Origin: JAJDXW01 sp965223775
Lineage (GTDB): Bacteria > Pseudomonadota > Gammaproteobacteria > HK1
NCBI GenBank assembly: GCA_965223775.1
Contig: OZ245021.1
Span: 5,952,001 to 6,016,000, forward strand
Length of the DNA: 64,000 bases
Direction: 5' to 3'
The position numbers and the translations under genes were made by a program. Within the stretch, counting starts at the first letter, position 1; every line of letters begins with the position of its first letter. The notes beneath the pieces were generated by a model that worked only from the letters and a program-made list of their open reading frames with translations, was not told the origin of the DNA and ran no database searches. Of the stretch, positions 26,271 to 34,154 are shown in pieces.

Positions 26271-26603
26271 CTACTTCGGCTTGACGCTCGACTCGAAGAA
26301 CGGCGCGTTCACCATCAGCTTGTTCTCCTGCTTGATGAGCCAGCCGGCCTCTGCGCTCGCCGCGATGTATGCCTGCCAGCCCGGGTCCGCCTGCATCGCG
26401 GCCCGCTTCTTCTCGCGATCCGCCGCGTTTTCGTATACCCAGATGTGGACGTACTGGTTCGGATCGCCGGTCTCGCAGGCGCCGTAGAACAGCGGCTCGC
26501 CGAGGTTGCGCCGCTGCGCTTCCCAGCCCTTCTGCTCGTAGAGCTCCATGTGCTTGCGGATGCTGCCGGGACGGCAGGTGTACGTGCGGACGTCGAACAG
26601 CAT
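26271..26603 (-). CDS. NIPSNAP family protein
   Basis: A 110-residue ferredoxin-like alpha/beta barrel protein with the NIPSNAP start MLFDVRTYTCRPGS, the middle RRNLGEPLFYGACETGDPNQ and YVHIWVYENAADREKKRAAM. Bacterial members are often found in catabolic gene clusters but have no defined enzymology. The ATG at 26603 has a strong GAGGAG site. It converges with the hydrolase gene. Confidence 0.85.
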   Translation of the reverse strand: MLFDVRTYTCRPGSIRKHMELYEQKGWEAQRRNLGEPLFYGACETGDPNQYVHIWVYENAADREKKRAAMQADPGWQAYIAASAEAGWLIKQENKLMVNAPFFESSVKPK

Positions 26604-26782
26604 GTCGTTCTCCTCGGAGCTGCCAGGTTGGGCGCGCGCGCACTCGAACGGCGAGGGTTCGCCGCGGTCCCGGCGGCTGCCGGATGCCCGGGAGCACCCG
26701 TTCCGCCCGATGCGCCGCGCCGGATGGTCGCCGCAATTGTGCGCGAGACTTGCCGAGCACGCCAACGGCCGGGCGGCGGGTC

Positions 26783-26926
26783 ATGCTCCCGAAAGACGAT
26801 GTCGAGCAGGAGCGCGGCATGACGATCCTGCTCGTCGAGCAGAACGTGGGGGCGGCGGCGGCGGGGGCGAAGCTCGCCGACAACCCGGACATCCTCCGGA
26901 GCTACCTTGGGGGCGGGCGGTACTGA
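26783..26926 (+). pseudogene. remnant of a branched-chain amino acid ABC transporter ATPase (LivF-like)
   Basis: A 47-codon frame reads GMTILLVEQNVGAA and then AKLADNPDILRSYLGG. These are the switch/H-loop end and the extreme C-terminus of LivF ATPases, brought together by loss of the roughly 30 residues that normally separate them; everything before VEQERG is gone too. Its last codons run into the 49-bp tandem repeat. Confidence 0.6.
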
Positions 26927-27110
26927 CCGCGAGGCGCGGGACCGTGTCGCCTGCGGGCGGGGCGGGCGGTACTGACCGCGAGGCGCGGGACCGTGTGGCC
27001 TGCGGGCGGGGCGGGCGGTACTGACCGCGAAGCGCGGGACCGTGTCGCCTGCGGGCGGGGCGGGCGGTACTGACCGCGAGGCGCGGGGCCGTGTGGCCTG
27101 CGGGCGGGGC
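26911..27110. repeat. four tandem copies of a 49-bp unit
   Basis: The sequence TACTGACCGCGAGGCGCGGG recurs at 26921, 26970, 27019 and 27068, giving a constant 49-bp period. Copies differ at a few positions and alternate between TGTCGCC and TGTGGCC. The first unit includes the stop codon of the LivF remnant. A minisatellite with no evident function. Confidence 0.85.
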
Positions 27111-27291
27111 GGCCTCGACCGGCCGTGGCGGCCGGACGCCCCTGTAGAATCCGGAACGCGGAGGCGGTTCGCGGGGCGTCGTCCACGAGCGAGAGGGCTC
27201 CGGGGCGACGCGATCGGATCGATTCGGATCGATTCGGATCGGATCGGGTTGAGCCGGATCGCGGGCCGCGCCGCACGAAGGGAGGACTTCG

Positions 27292-27750
27292 ATGATGCAA
27301 TCGGGCGACGGCTCGGCTCAGGCTTTCGCCGAGGCATACACCGCGATCCAGAATCTCTACGCCCGCTACAACTGGTGCAGCGACGCGGGCGACGCCGACG
27401 GCTATGCAGCGTGCTTCACCGAGAGCGGCGAGCTATCCCTCCCCGGAGTCGGGCTGCACATCCGGGGCCGCGAGAACCTCCGCGATTTCAAGCGCCAGGA
27501 CAAGGCGCGGCGCGGGGACCGGATCCGCCGCCACTGGAACAGCGGCCTCTGGCTCGAGGCCGTCGACGAGCACACGATGCGCGGGCGGTGCTATCTCCAC
27601 GGCTATGACGGCGTGCCCGGCGATGCGCCGGTGCTGAGCGACATCGGGGCCTACGACGACACGATCGTCCGCCGGGACGGGGAATGGCGGTTCGCGCGGC
27701 GGGTGATCGCCATGGACCACAGCGCCTTCCGGCCGCCCCCCCAATCGTGA
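27292..27750 (+). CDS. SnoaL-like (NTF2-fold) protein
   Basis: A 152-residue protein with the SnoaL_4 pattern: TAIQNLYARYNWCSDAGDAD, YAACFTESGELSLPG, and a C-terminal strand GEWRFARRVIAMDH. NTF2-fold proteins of this group include ring-hydroxylating dioxygenase small subunits, cyclases and dehydratases; the function here is unknown. It is followed by an amidase with the two genes nearly touching, suggesting an operon. The start ATG at 27292 is 10 bases after GGAGG; a second ATG follows immediately. Confidence 0.85.
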   Translation: MMQSGDGSAQAFAEAYTAIQNLYARYNWCSDAGDADGYAACFTESGELSLPGVGLHIRGRENLRDFKRQDKARRGDRIRRHWNSGLWLEAVDEHTMRGRCYLHGYDGVPGDAPVLSDIGAYDDTIVRRDGEWRFARRVIAMDHSAFRPPPQS

Positions 27751-27761
27751 GGAGCGAAGCA

Positions 27762-29252
27762 TTGGACCAGGACATCACGGGCCTTTCGGCCGCGCGCATC
27801 GCGCGGGCAGTCGCGGAGCGCAAGGTGAGCGCCCGCGAGGTCGCCGAGGCGATGCTCGCGCGGGTGGACGCGGTCAACCCGACCCTGAACGCCATCTGCA
27901 CCCTGAACGAGAAGGCGCTCGACGAGGCGGACGCGGTCGATCGGCGACTCGCGGGCGGCGCGGCGACGCGGCCGCTCGAAGGGGTGCCGGTCGTCGTCAA
28001 GGACAACATCTTCACCCGGGGGATCCGCACCACGTTCGGCTCGAAGATCCTCGAGCACGACGTCCCCGAAGAAGACTCCATCTGCGTCGAGCGGCTGCGG
28101 GCGGCGGGTGCGATCGTGCTCGGGAAGACCAATACCCCCGAGTTCGCGCACGACGTGAACACCACGAATCCCATCTTCGGAACCACCCGCAACCCCTGGA
28201 ACGTCAACCACACTGCCGGGGGATCGAGCGGGGGCACCGGCTCGGCGGTCGCGGGGCGATTGGCGCCCGCGGGGCTCGGCACCGATCTCGGCGGTTCGAT
28301 CCGCATCCCGTGCTCCTTCAACGGCCTCGCCGGGATCCGCGCGGCTCCGGGACGGGTGGCGTTCTATCCCACCGAGTTCGGCTGGGACACCTTGGTCGCG
28401 CACGTCCAGGGCCCGATGGCCCGGACGGTGGAGGACGTCGGCCTGCTGCTCGACGTGCTCTCCGGGCCGGATGATCGCGACCCGATGTCGCTCCCCGCCC
28501 AGGGGCTCGACTTCGCGGCCGCCGCACGGGGGCCGGCCGAGCCGGCGGACCTTGCCGGCACGCGGCTCGCCCTCAGCATCGACCTTGGGGGGCTCGTCCC
28601 GGTCGAGCCCGAGACCGAGGCGCTCGTGCGGGGCGCGGCGCGCGACCTCGCGGCCCTCGGCTGCGAGGTGAACGATACCTTCTTCGACAACTCGAGCCTT
28701 GCCGAGATCATCTTCGGCACGCGCGGCTTCGGGATGATCGCGCGCTATACCGAGCGCTACGAACGCCACCGCGACGTCATGACCCCGCCGCTCATCAACC
28801 AGATCGAGGCGGCGCAGGATGTGGACGTGCACGCAATCGCGAAGGCCGAGCGCCTGCGCACGGACCACTGGCACCGGGTGCGGGCGCTCCTCGAGCGGCA
28901 CGACTTCATCATCACCCCGGCCGTCGGAGCCCCGGCGTTCCGCCTCGACCGGCCCCTTCCCGACGAGGTCGGGGGCCGCAAGGTCGAGCGCTACTACGAC
29001 ATCTTCCTCACCGCATACACGTTCTCGGTGACCGGGCTCCCCGCGGTGTCGATCCCCTGCGGCTTCACGAGCGACGGACTCCCCGTCGGCCTGCAGATCG
29101 TGGGCCCAAGGCTCCGCGAAGACCTCCTGCTCCGGTTCGCGGCCGCCTTCGCCGCCGCTCACCCCGAACACTATCGGACCCCGGAGATCGACCTCGCCGC
29201 GGCCAAGCCCGTCGCGGACGCCTTCGCGAGCCCCGGCCTCGTCGTGCGCTAG
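27762..29252 (+). CDS. amidase signature family hydrolase
   Basis: A 496-residue amidase with the Ser-cisSer-Lys triad: lysine in VPVVVKDNIFTRG, the glycine/serine stretch TAGGSSGGTGSAVAG and the nucleophile region GTDLGGSIRIPCSFNGLAGI. The C-terminus (SVTGLPAVSIPCGFTSDGLP) is typical. It hydrolyses a carboxamide; the substrate is not predictable. TTG at 27762 is preferred because an AGGAG site lies 7 bases upstream; a GTG at 27747 overlapping the previous stop lacks one. Probably co-transcribed with the SnoaL-like gene. Confidence 0.9.
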   Translation: MDQDITGLSAARIARAVAERKVSAREVAEAMLARVDAVNPTLNAICTLNEKALDEADAVDRRLAGGAATRPLEGVPVVVKDNIFTRGIRTTFGSKILEHDVPEEDSICVERLRAAGAIVLGKTNTPEFAHDVNTTNPIFGTTRNPWNVNHTAGGSSGGTGSAVAGRLAPAGLGTDLGGSIRIPCSFNGLAGIRAAPGRVAFYPTEFGWDTLVAHVQGPMARTVEDVGLLLDVLSGPDDRDPMSLPAQGLDFAAAARGPAEPADLAGTRLALSIDLGGLVPVEPETEALVRGAARDLAALGCEVNDTFFDNSSLAEIIFGTRGFGMIARYTERYERHRDVMTPPLINQIEAAQDVDVHAIAKAERLRTDHWHRVRALLERHDFIITPAVGAPAFRLDRPLPDEVGGRKVERYYDIFLTAYTFSVTGLPAVSIPCGFTSDGLPVGLQIVGPRLREDLLLRFAAAFAAAHPEHYRTPEIDLAAAKPVADAFASPGLVVR

Positions 29253-29825
29253 CGCACCCGCACGCCGATATCGCGCGGCGGGAGCCTTCCCTGCCGCACG
29301 GCGCGCCGCGCTGGCGGCGGAACACCTGGCGCCCTTCAGCGATCACGACGCGAGCGCAGCCGATTGGGCTCATGGTCGCCGCCCCCCCATTTCCGAAAAC
29401 TCCCCCGGACATCGACTTGTCGTGAGTAGATTTCTTCCGGGCTGTCGTGGACAAAACCACTCAGGGACGGGCATCGGACTTCGTCTCGTGGAACTTGCCG
29501 ACAAACAAGGAAATTTCGCGATCGCAGTCCTGCGCTGCCGGGATCTTGTAGATGCCTCAGGCGGCTTGAAAGGGGTGTCCGCCGAATCGAAGCTGAGATC
29601 GGCGGCCTGCCGCTACCAGGTTTTTCGGCCCAGTGCTTGCCGTGCGGGCGCGGCCGCGCTGTTCCCGCTTGCCACCGAGAAACATGTACCCGCCCGGCCG
29701 GACCCGGCAGCGGTTGCGATCATGCGTCTGCGACGCCGCGGGCGCGACGCAGGCTCTGAAATGTTGCTTGCATTGCAATCATGCGCTAGCTTGGCGCTTC
29801 CATAGTCGCAGTACGGAACGGGGAC
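29253..29825. other. intergenic, no gene seen
   Basis: About 570 bases. The frames present (for example 29422-29805) have no family resemblance. Near the right end TTGCTTGCATTGCAA (around 29764) forms a short inverted TTGC/GCAA pair 50 bases before the FitA-like start and is a candidate operator for that autoregulated operon; this is a guess from position. Confidence 0.3.
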
Positions 29826-30071
29826 ATGGCGAGCATCACGATCCGCAATCTCGATGAAGAGGTGAAGACGCGCCTGCGCATACGTGCCGCCGAGCACAGC
29901 CGCTCGATGGAAGAAGAGGTGCGCATCATCCTGCGCGAGGCCGTGAGCGACAGGAAAGCCGGTCCCCGGAACTTGGCGGCATTCACCCGCGAGTGCTTCG
30001 CTCCCCTTGGCGGTGTCGAGCTCGAACTTCCCCCGCGCGGCCCGATGCGCGAACCCCCTGACTTCGCCTGA
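29826..30071 (+). CDS. FitA-like antitoxin (ribbon-helix-helix)
   Basis: An 81-residue antitoxin. The N-terminus ASITIRNLDEEVKTRLRIRA followed by EHSRSMEEEVRIILREAV is the ribbon-helix-helix DNA-binding fold of FitA/VapB proteins, and the C-terminal tail ending LPPRGPMREPPDF would wrap into the PIN active site. The toxin gene starts 10 bases after its stop. Such antitoxins repress their own operon. Confidence 0.88.
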   Translation: MASITIRNLDEEVKTRLRIRAAEHSRSMEEEVRIILREAVSDRKAGPRNLAAFTRECFAPLGGVELELPPRGPMREPPDFA

Positions 30072-30081
30072 GCCGCACCGC

Positions 30082-30504
30082 ATGTTTGTTATTGACACGA
30101 ATGTAGCGTCCGAACTCATGCGGCCGGCCCCGGCGTCTACCGTCGCGGCTTGGATTGCAGAGCAGGACGCGGAGGATCTGTTTCTGACGGCGGTCAGCGA
30201 GGCGGAACTGCTCTACGGTGTCGCGATCATGCCGGCCGGCAGACGACGTGACTCGTTGGAGACCTCTATGACCCGGTGGCTCAACCTTGGTTTCTCCGAA
30301 CGGATTTTGCCGTTCGACAGAGCCGCTGCCCGCGCCTATGCGGAGATCGCATCAGGCCGTCGCCGCGCGGGCCGGCCGATCGGCGAGGCCGACTGCCAGA
30401 TTGCCGCCATATCCCGCGCGCGTGGCGCCGTCCTGGTGACGCGCAACATGCGAGATTTCGAAGGCACGGGAATCGATGTCGTCAATCCTTGGACGGCCGC
30501 ATGA
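30082..30504 (+). CDS. FitB/VapC-like PIN-domain toxin
   Basis: A 140-residue PIN ribonuclease with all acidic positions: FVIDTNVASELMRP, AVSEAELLYGV, GRPIGEADCQIAAIS and LVTRNMRDFEGTGI, ending VVNPW as in FitB proteins. It cleaves RNA when free of its antitoxin. This pair looks intact, in contrast to the broken modules in the first 13 kb. Tn3-type debris follows immediately. Confidence 0.9.
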   Translation: MFVIDTNVASELMRPAPASTVAAWIAEQDAEDLFLTAVSEAELLYGVAIMPAGRRRDSLETSMTRWLNLGFSERILPFDRAAARAYAEIASGRRRAGRPIGEADCQIAAISRARGAVLVTRNMRDFEGTGIDVVNPWTAA

Positions 30505-30626
30505 CCGCAACCACCGAAGCATTCGCGCGGTCAAGATTGACGGGCTGCTGAAGGTGGACCTGACCGAAAGCGTGAGCGTCCTGTTCGATCACGCACTGCC
30601 GGATGGCACACAGGGCGACCACGCTT

Positions 30627-30740
30627 TCCTCCGATGACTTGCGCGGGCTGTCACCGCTCATCTACACGCACATCAACCCCTATGGCCGCTTCGAGGTCGA
30701 TCTCGACCGGCGCATTGACTTGGAAAGAAAGGACGCGTGA
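30627..30740 (+). pseudogene. 3' end of a Tn3-family transposase
   Basis: Thirty-seven codons ending at 30740 read SSDDLRGLSPLIYTHINPYG and FEVDLDRRIDL, the C-terminal signature (SPLxxxHINxxG) of Tn3-family transposases. No upstream part of the gene remains. The resolvase start 120 bases further on is probably from the same transposon. Confidence 0.6.
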
Positions 30741-30859
30741 GCGTCATGATGGGTATACCCACAAGGACGCGACGAGTGAACACCCAGGACCCGCTTTTTG
30801 GTGTTCATTTCGGGTGGTTTCCGGGTTAATGTACAGACCGTGTCCAGGGCACACCCAAA

Positions 30860-31633
30860 ATGAACAGCTCATCCGCCCGCATCGGCTATGCCAGGGTCTC
30901 GACCGCGCACCAGACCCGACACCCGGGTTACGCGGTGTTGGAGATGGGTATGCGGTCCGTTGCGTCGGACGTGAATTCGAACCAGAGCCACGGCACCGAT
31001 ACGGATGCGATTCCGGAAGCATCGGACCATTTTCGCAACCATGGCGCGCGCGCTCTGTGTATCAGTTGGAATGCATACACCGAGGTCGGCACGGACGCGG
31101 TGGGGGCATTGGCTGCCTCGGGGACGAGCGCCGGGTCGATCTCGCTGACCGCGCCCTCGACGGCGGGCGCGTACTATTACGGGGCGTGCGTGGACGCGGT
31201 GACGGACGAGTCGGACACCACGAACAACTGTTCGTCATCAGTGACAATCGCTGTGGAGGAGGAATCATCGGGGCAGCCGGACTTGAGGATCGTTGGGGTA
31301 ATCGCGTTCACCCCTCTTGACGGCGTTGGTCCTGGAACTCGCATCCAATTCTCAGCAACCGTCCGAAACTATGGAGACGCGAATTCGGATGCCACGACGT
31401 TGCGATACTACCGCTCGACGGACGCAACGATCTCCGTGTCTGACACTGAGGTCGGCACGGACGAAGTTTCTGCGTTGGTCCCTTCGAGCCAGGTTTCGGA
31501 GGGGATCGACCTGACGGCGCCGTTGACGGCTGGCACGTACTACTACGGGGCGTGCGTGGACGCGGTGACCAACGAGTCCGACACGACGAACAACTGCTCG
31601 GGGGCGTTGTCGATCACGGTGGCGGGGTCGTGA
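30860..31633 (+). CDS. chimera: resolvase N-terminus fused to CARDB repeats
   Basis: The first 19 residues, SSARIGYARVSTAHQT, are the start of a serine recombinase of the Tn3 resolvase type; the catalytic Ser is in RVST. After a short unassigned stretch, residues about 75-257 are one and a half CARDB (beta-sandwich) repeats, each with EVGTDxVxAL, TAGxYYYGACVDAV and ESDTTNNCS. CARDB domains normally sit on exported surface proteins, but this frame has no signal peptide because its start is borrowed from the resolvase. Upstream, repeats of CACCC(G/A)AAATGAACA in opposite orientation (near 30807 and 30848) may be remains of the resolution site or promoter. Confidence 0.55.
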   Translation: MNSSSARIGYARVSTAHQTRHPGYAVLEMGMRSVASDVNSNQSHGTDTDAIPEASDHFRNHGARALCISWNAYTEVGTDAVGALAASGTSAGSISLTAPSTAGAYYYGACVDAVTDESDTTNNCSSSVTIAVEEESSGQPDLRIVGVIAFTPLDGVGPGTRIQFSATVRNYGDANSDATTLRYYRSTDATISVSDTEVGTDEVSALVPSSQVSEGIDLTAPLTAGTYYYGACVDAVTNESDTTNNCSGALSITVAGS

Positions 31634-31685
31634 ACCTCAGTTCGCCGCCGGTCCGGAGAGTTACCTGACCGAATGGACCTGCGCG

Positions 31686-31713
31686 CTTGAATACCGGGCC
31701 GGCGGCCCAACGT
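31686..31713 (+). promoter_or_regulatory. candidate heat-shock (sigma-32) promoter
   Basis: CTTGAAT, a 13-base spacer and CCCAACGT resemble the RpoH consensus CTTGAAA-N13-CCCCATNT with 6/7 and 5/7 matches. It lies 104 bases before the Hsp20 start codon, in the right orientation. Confidence 0.35.
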
Positions 31714-31816
31714 TGGTGATCGTCCGGGCGCTTGCCGAGAGGGAGCACCCGGCGGCAAACGGGATCGCGTGAACCGGGTCCCACACGTCACGTTGCTCAA
31801 TCGGAGGATGTGAGCC

Positions 31817-32278
31817 ATGAAAATGTTCGATGCAACCCCTCTATTCCGCAGCTCGGTCGGCTTCGACCGGATGATGGACCTCTTCGAGTCGGTGAACCGG
31901 CTGGACCAGTCCGCCCCCACCTACCCGCCCTACAACATCGAGAAGACCGGTGAGTACGAGTACCGGATCTCGCTCGCGGTGGCGGGGTTCTCCGAGTCCG
32001 ATCTGGACATCGAGGCGCGCGAGAACACCCTCCTCGTGTCCGGGCGCCAGGGCAAGGAGGACGACAAGGAGCGGCAGTTCCTGCACCGCGGCATCGCCGC
32101 GCGGGCGTTCGAGCGGACCTTCCGCCTCGCCGACCACGTGCGGGCGGTCGGAGCGACCCTGGAGAACGGGCTGCTGCACGTCGACCTGGTGCGCGACATC
32201 CCGGAGGCGATGAAGCCCCGGCGCGTCCCGATCGGCGCGGCTGCCGGACCCAAGGTCATCGACGCCGACGCCGCGTAG
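31817..32278 (+). CDS. small heat-shock protein Hsp20 (IbpA-like)
   Basis: A 153-residue alpha-crystallin chaperone that holds unfolding proteins. The core is YNIEKTGEYEYRISLAVAGF, ENTLLVSGRQGKED, RGIAARAFERTFRLADHVRA and ENGLLHVDLVRDIPE; the C-terminal IxI-like anchor is in RRVPIG. The start has a GGAGG site (tcggaggatgtgagcc). A hairpin terminator follows 50 bases after the stop. Confidence 0.93.
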   Translation: MKMFDATPLFRSSVGFDRMMDLFESVNRLDQSAPTYPPYNIEKTGEYEYRISLAVAGFSESDLDIEARENTLLVSGRQGKEDDKERQFLHRGIAARAFERTFRLADHVRAVGATLENGLLHVDLVRDIPEAMKPRRVPIGAAAGPKVIDADAA

Positions 32279-32326
32279 GCCGGCACTCCAACCAGCCGGC
32301 GCGCCCCGCGTGCGCCGGCCTCCATC

Positions 32327-32352
32327 GGACAGGCGCCTTCGGGCGCCTGTCC
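32327..32352. terminator. strong hairpin downstream of hsp20
   Basis: An 11-bp perfect stem (GGACAGGCGCC and its complement) closed by a TTCG tetraloop. There is no T-run, so it may be a REP-like element as well as a stop for hsp20 transcription. Confidence 0.55.
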
Positions 32353-32492
32353 TACGTACGGCAGCCGGAATTCCTGCACAAGAGCGCTCGAATTCCTACG
32401 AATCTCCCTGGACTGAGCGCCGGCCGCCGCTATACTTCTCCGCACGCTCGGATCGCGGCACGAGTGGCAGGCACAGGCCAGGGAGAACAGGG

Positions 32493-32765
32493 ATGAGTGC
32501 CGAAGTTTGGACGATCCTCTCGGTGGGCACCGCCCTTGGAGGTCTCGTCGTCGCCCTCGGTGGGCTCATGTGGCGGATGCTGCGGTCAATGCGTCAAGAC
32601 ATGGATCGTCGATTCGAGCAGGTGGCGGAGTGCTTCCGTGAAGTGCGGAGGCAGCTCGCCCGCCTCGCCGACGACCACAGCGGACTGGCGCGCGAGTTCT
32701 CCGAGCTTCGAGGGGAGATCCGGGGGCGGCTCGACGAGCGCGCCCGCCCCGCCTCCGCCGACTAG
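32493..32765 (+). CDS. small protein with one membrane helix and a coiled coil
   Basis: A 90-residue protein. Residues 5-28 (VWTILSVGTALGGLVVALGG) form one transmembrane helix; the remainder (MRQDMDRRFEQVAECFREVR, ELRGEIRGRLDER) is a charged amphipathic coiled coil. Similar small proteins are widespread in host-associated proteobacteria without known function. ATG at 32493 with a GGGAGA site. Convergent with dtd. Confidence 0.7.
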   Translation: MSAEVWTILSVGTALGGLVVALGGLMWRMLRSMRQDMDRRFEQVAECFREVRRQLARLADDHSGLAREFSELRGEIRGRLDERARPASAD

Positions 32766-32792
32766 CGGCTCCCGGCCGCGGACACGAACCGA

Positions 32793-33257
32793 TCAGTCGC
32801 GCGTGCCGGCTCCCGACCCCCGCGTCTCCAGCCAGAACGTGACCGGCCCCTCGTTGCAGAGGCGGACCTGCATCCGTTCGCCGAACCGGCCGGTCTCGAC
32901 CACCGGATGGCGAGCGGTCGCACATGCCACGAAGTGCTCGAAGAGCTTCCGCGCCGTGTCGGGATGCGCGCCGGTGCTGAAGCCGGGCCGCATCCCCTTT
33001 CGGGTGTCCGCCGACAGGGTGAACTGCGGCACGGCGAGCAGGCCCCCGCCGGTGTCCGCAAGGCTCAGTTTCATGCGCCCGTGGCCGTCCGGGAACACCC
33101 GGTAGCCGAGCACGCGCTCGACGAGACGCTCGGCGTCGCGTTCCCCGTCGCCCCTCCGGACTCCGACGAAGGCGAGCAACCCCTCGCCGATCCCGCCGAC
33201 CCGCTCGCCGTCCACCAGTACCTCGGCGGTGGAGACCCGTTGCAGCAACGCGATCAT
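32793..33257 (-). CDS. dtd: D-aminoacyl-tRNA deacylase
   Basis: A 154-residue DTD enzyme, which removes D-amino acids from mischarged tRNA. It begins MIALLQRVSTAEVLVDGERV, has the active-site motif LLAVPQFTLSADTRKGMRPG (SQxT position reads PQFT) and the cross-subunit GPVT element in CNEGPVTFWLETRG. The ATG at 33257 is the family start; the open frame continues upstream through a repeat region that is not protein-like. It stands alone on the minus strand. Confidence 0.9.
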   Translation of the reverse strand: MIALLQRVSTAEVLVDGERVGGIGEGLLAFVGVRRGDGERDAERLVERVLGYRVFPDGHGRMKLSLADTGGGLLAVPQFTLSADTRKGMRPGFSTGAHPDTARKLFEHFVACATARHPVVETGRFGERMQVRLCNEGPVTFWLETRGSGAGTRD

Positions 33258-33261
33258 TTCC

Positions 33262-33430
33262 GTCCTCCGTTTTCCGCTCCCGCTCCTTCCCCCGTCACGC
33301 TCCCCGTCACGCTCCCCGTCACGCTCCCGCTCACGCTCCCGCTCCGGTTTTCGCCCACGCTCGCGCTCCTGCTCCCGCTCCCGCTTCCGCTTCCGATGCC
33401 GCCTCCCGCATCTCCCGCTCCTGCTCCCGC
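33262..33430. repeat. degenerate pyrimidine-rich simple repeat
   Basis: Tandem variants of CTCCCGCT and CCCCGTCACGCT run for about 170 bases directly before the dtd start. On the coding side of dtd this is an unusual purine-rich leader; on the other strand it precedes the DUF2946 gene and overlaps its possible start. Confidence 0.75.
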
Positions 33431-34085
33431 TTGCGGCCCGCCCGCCGCCCGGCCGACAATCCGAGCCGTCAACCGGAGCGGCCGGAGGCGTACCGCCATT
33501 TTCGACGATGCCGTCCTGCGGGCGATGGCGAAATGGCCCGACGTGCCGGCCGTGTTCGGCTGGCTCGGCCTTGATCGCCGGGGTCGGTGGCGCCTCAAGG
33601 GAGGGCTCATCACGAACGACGCGGCCAACCGGTTCATCGACCGCAACTACGCCCGCGACGAGGACGGCCGGTGGTTCTTCCAGAACGGCCCGCAGCGGGT
33701 CTTCGTGTCGCTCGAGTATGCGCCGTTCGTGTACCGGCTCGACGATGCGGGTACCCTGACCGCCCACACTGGCCGGACCGCACGCGCGCCGGTGGCCGCG
33801 TCGCTGGACGAGGAGCAGAACCTCACGTTGGTGACCGATCTCGGACCCGGGCTCGTCGACGACCGGGACCTCGAAGCCCTCTCCGAGCGCCTCGGGTTCC
33901 CGGACGGCGAGCCGATGGACGACGACACGCTGGAGGCGAAGCTGGCCGCGGCCGCGGCGGGACACCCGCCCGATCTCGGCCTTGCCTGGGAGGGAGGCGG
34001 AGTGACGCCGATCGAGTTCATTCCGGCCGCCCAGCTCCCGGCCCGCCTCGGTTTCGTGCGAGAGCCGGCGGGGGAAGGCCCTTGA
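33396..34085 (+). CDS. DUF2946 family protein
   Basis: The conserved part starts at FDDAVLRAMAKWPDVPAVFG and continues with WLGLDRRGRWRLKGG, DRNYARDEDGRWFFQNGPQR and FVSLEYAPFVYRL, a pattern of the DUF2946 family, for which no function is known. The C-terminal third (EQNLTLVTDLGPGLVDDRDL, PIEFIPAAQLPARLGF) is also conserved-looking. The start is uncertain: the ATG at 33396 is within the simple repeat; no better start lies closer to the domain. Just upstream of the glyoxalase II-like gene on the same strand. Confidence 0.7.
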   Translation: MPPPASPAPAPACGPPAARPTIRAVNRSGRRRTAIFDDAVLRAMAKWPDVPAVFGWLGLDRRGRWRLKGGLITNDAANRFIDRNYARDEDGRWFFQNGPQRVFVSLEYAPFVYRLDDAGTLTAHTGRTARAPVAASLDEEQNLTLVTDLGPGLVDDRDLEALSERLGFPDGEPMDDDTLEAKLAAAAAGHPPDLGLAWEGGGVTPIEFIPAAQLPARLGFVREPAGEGP

Positions 34086-34154
34086 CGCGGCCGCCGCGCG
34101 CGAAGAATCCTGACTGCATGGAAGCGCCAAAACGTTCCGCAAGAGGTAAACAGC

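Noticed and set aside
26911..27110. CRISPR array
   Set aside because: The 49-bp units are contiguous tandem repeats without unique spacers.
29422..29805. 127-codon ORF in the gap before FitA
   Set aside because: No family resemblance and no ribosome site; frame likely open by chance in GC-rich DNA.
33262..33430. N-terminal coding part of the DUF2946 protein
   Set aside because: The sequence is a simple repeat that gives P/L-rich translations; more likely a non-coding repeat, although the chosen start lies in it for lack of a better one.
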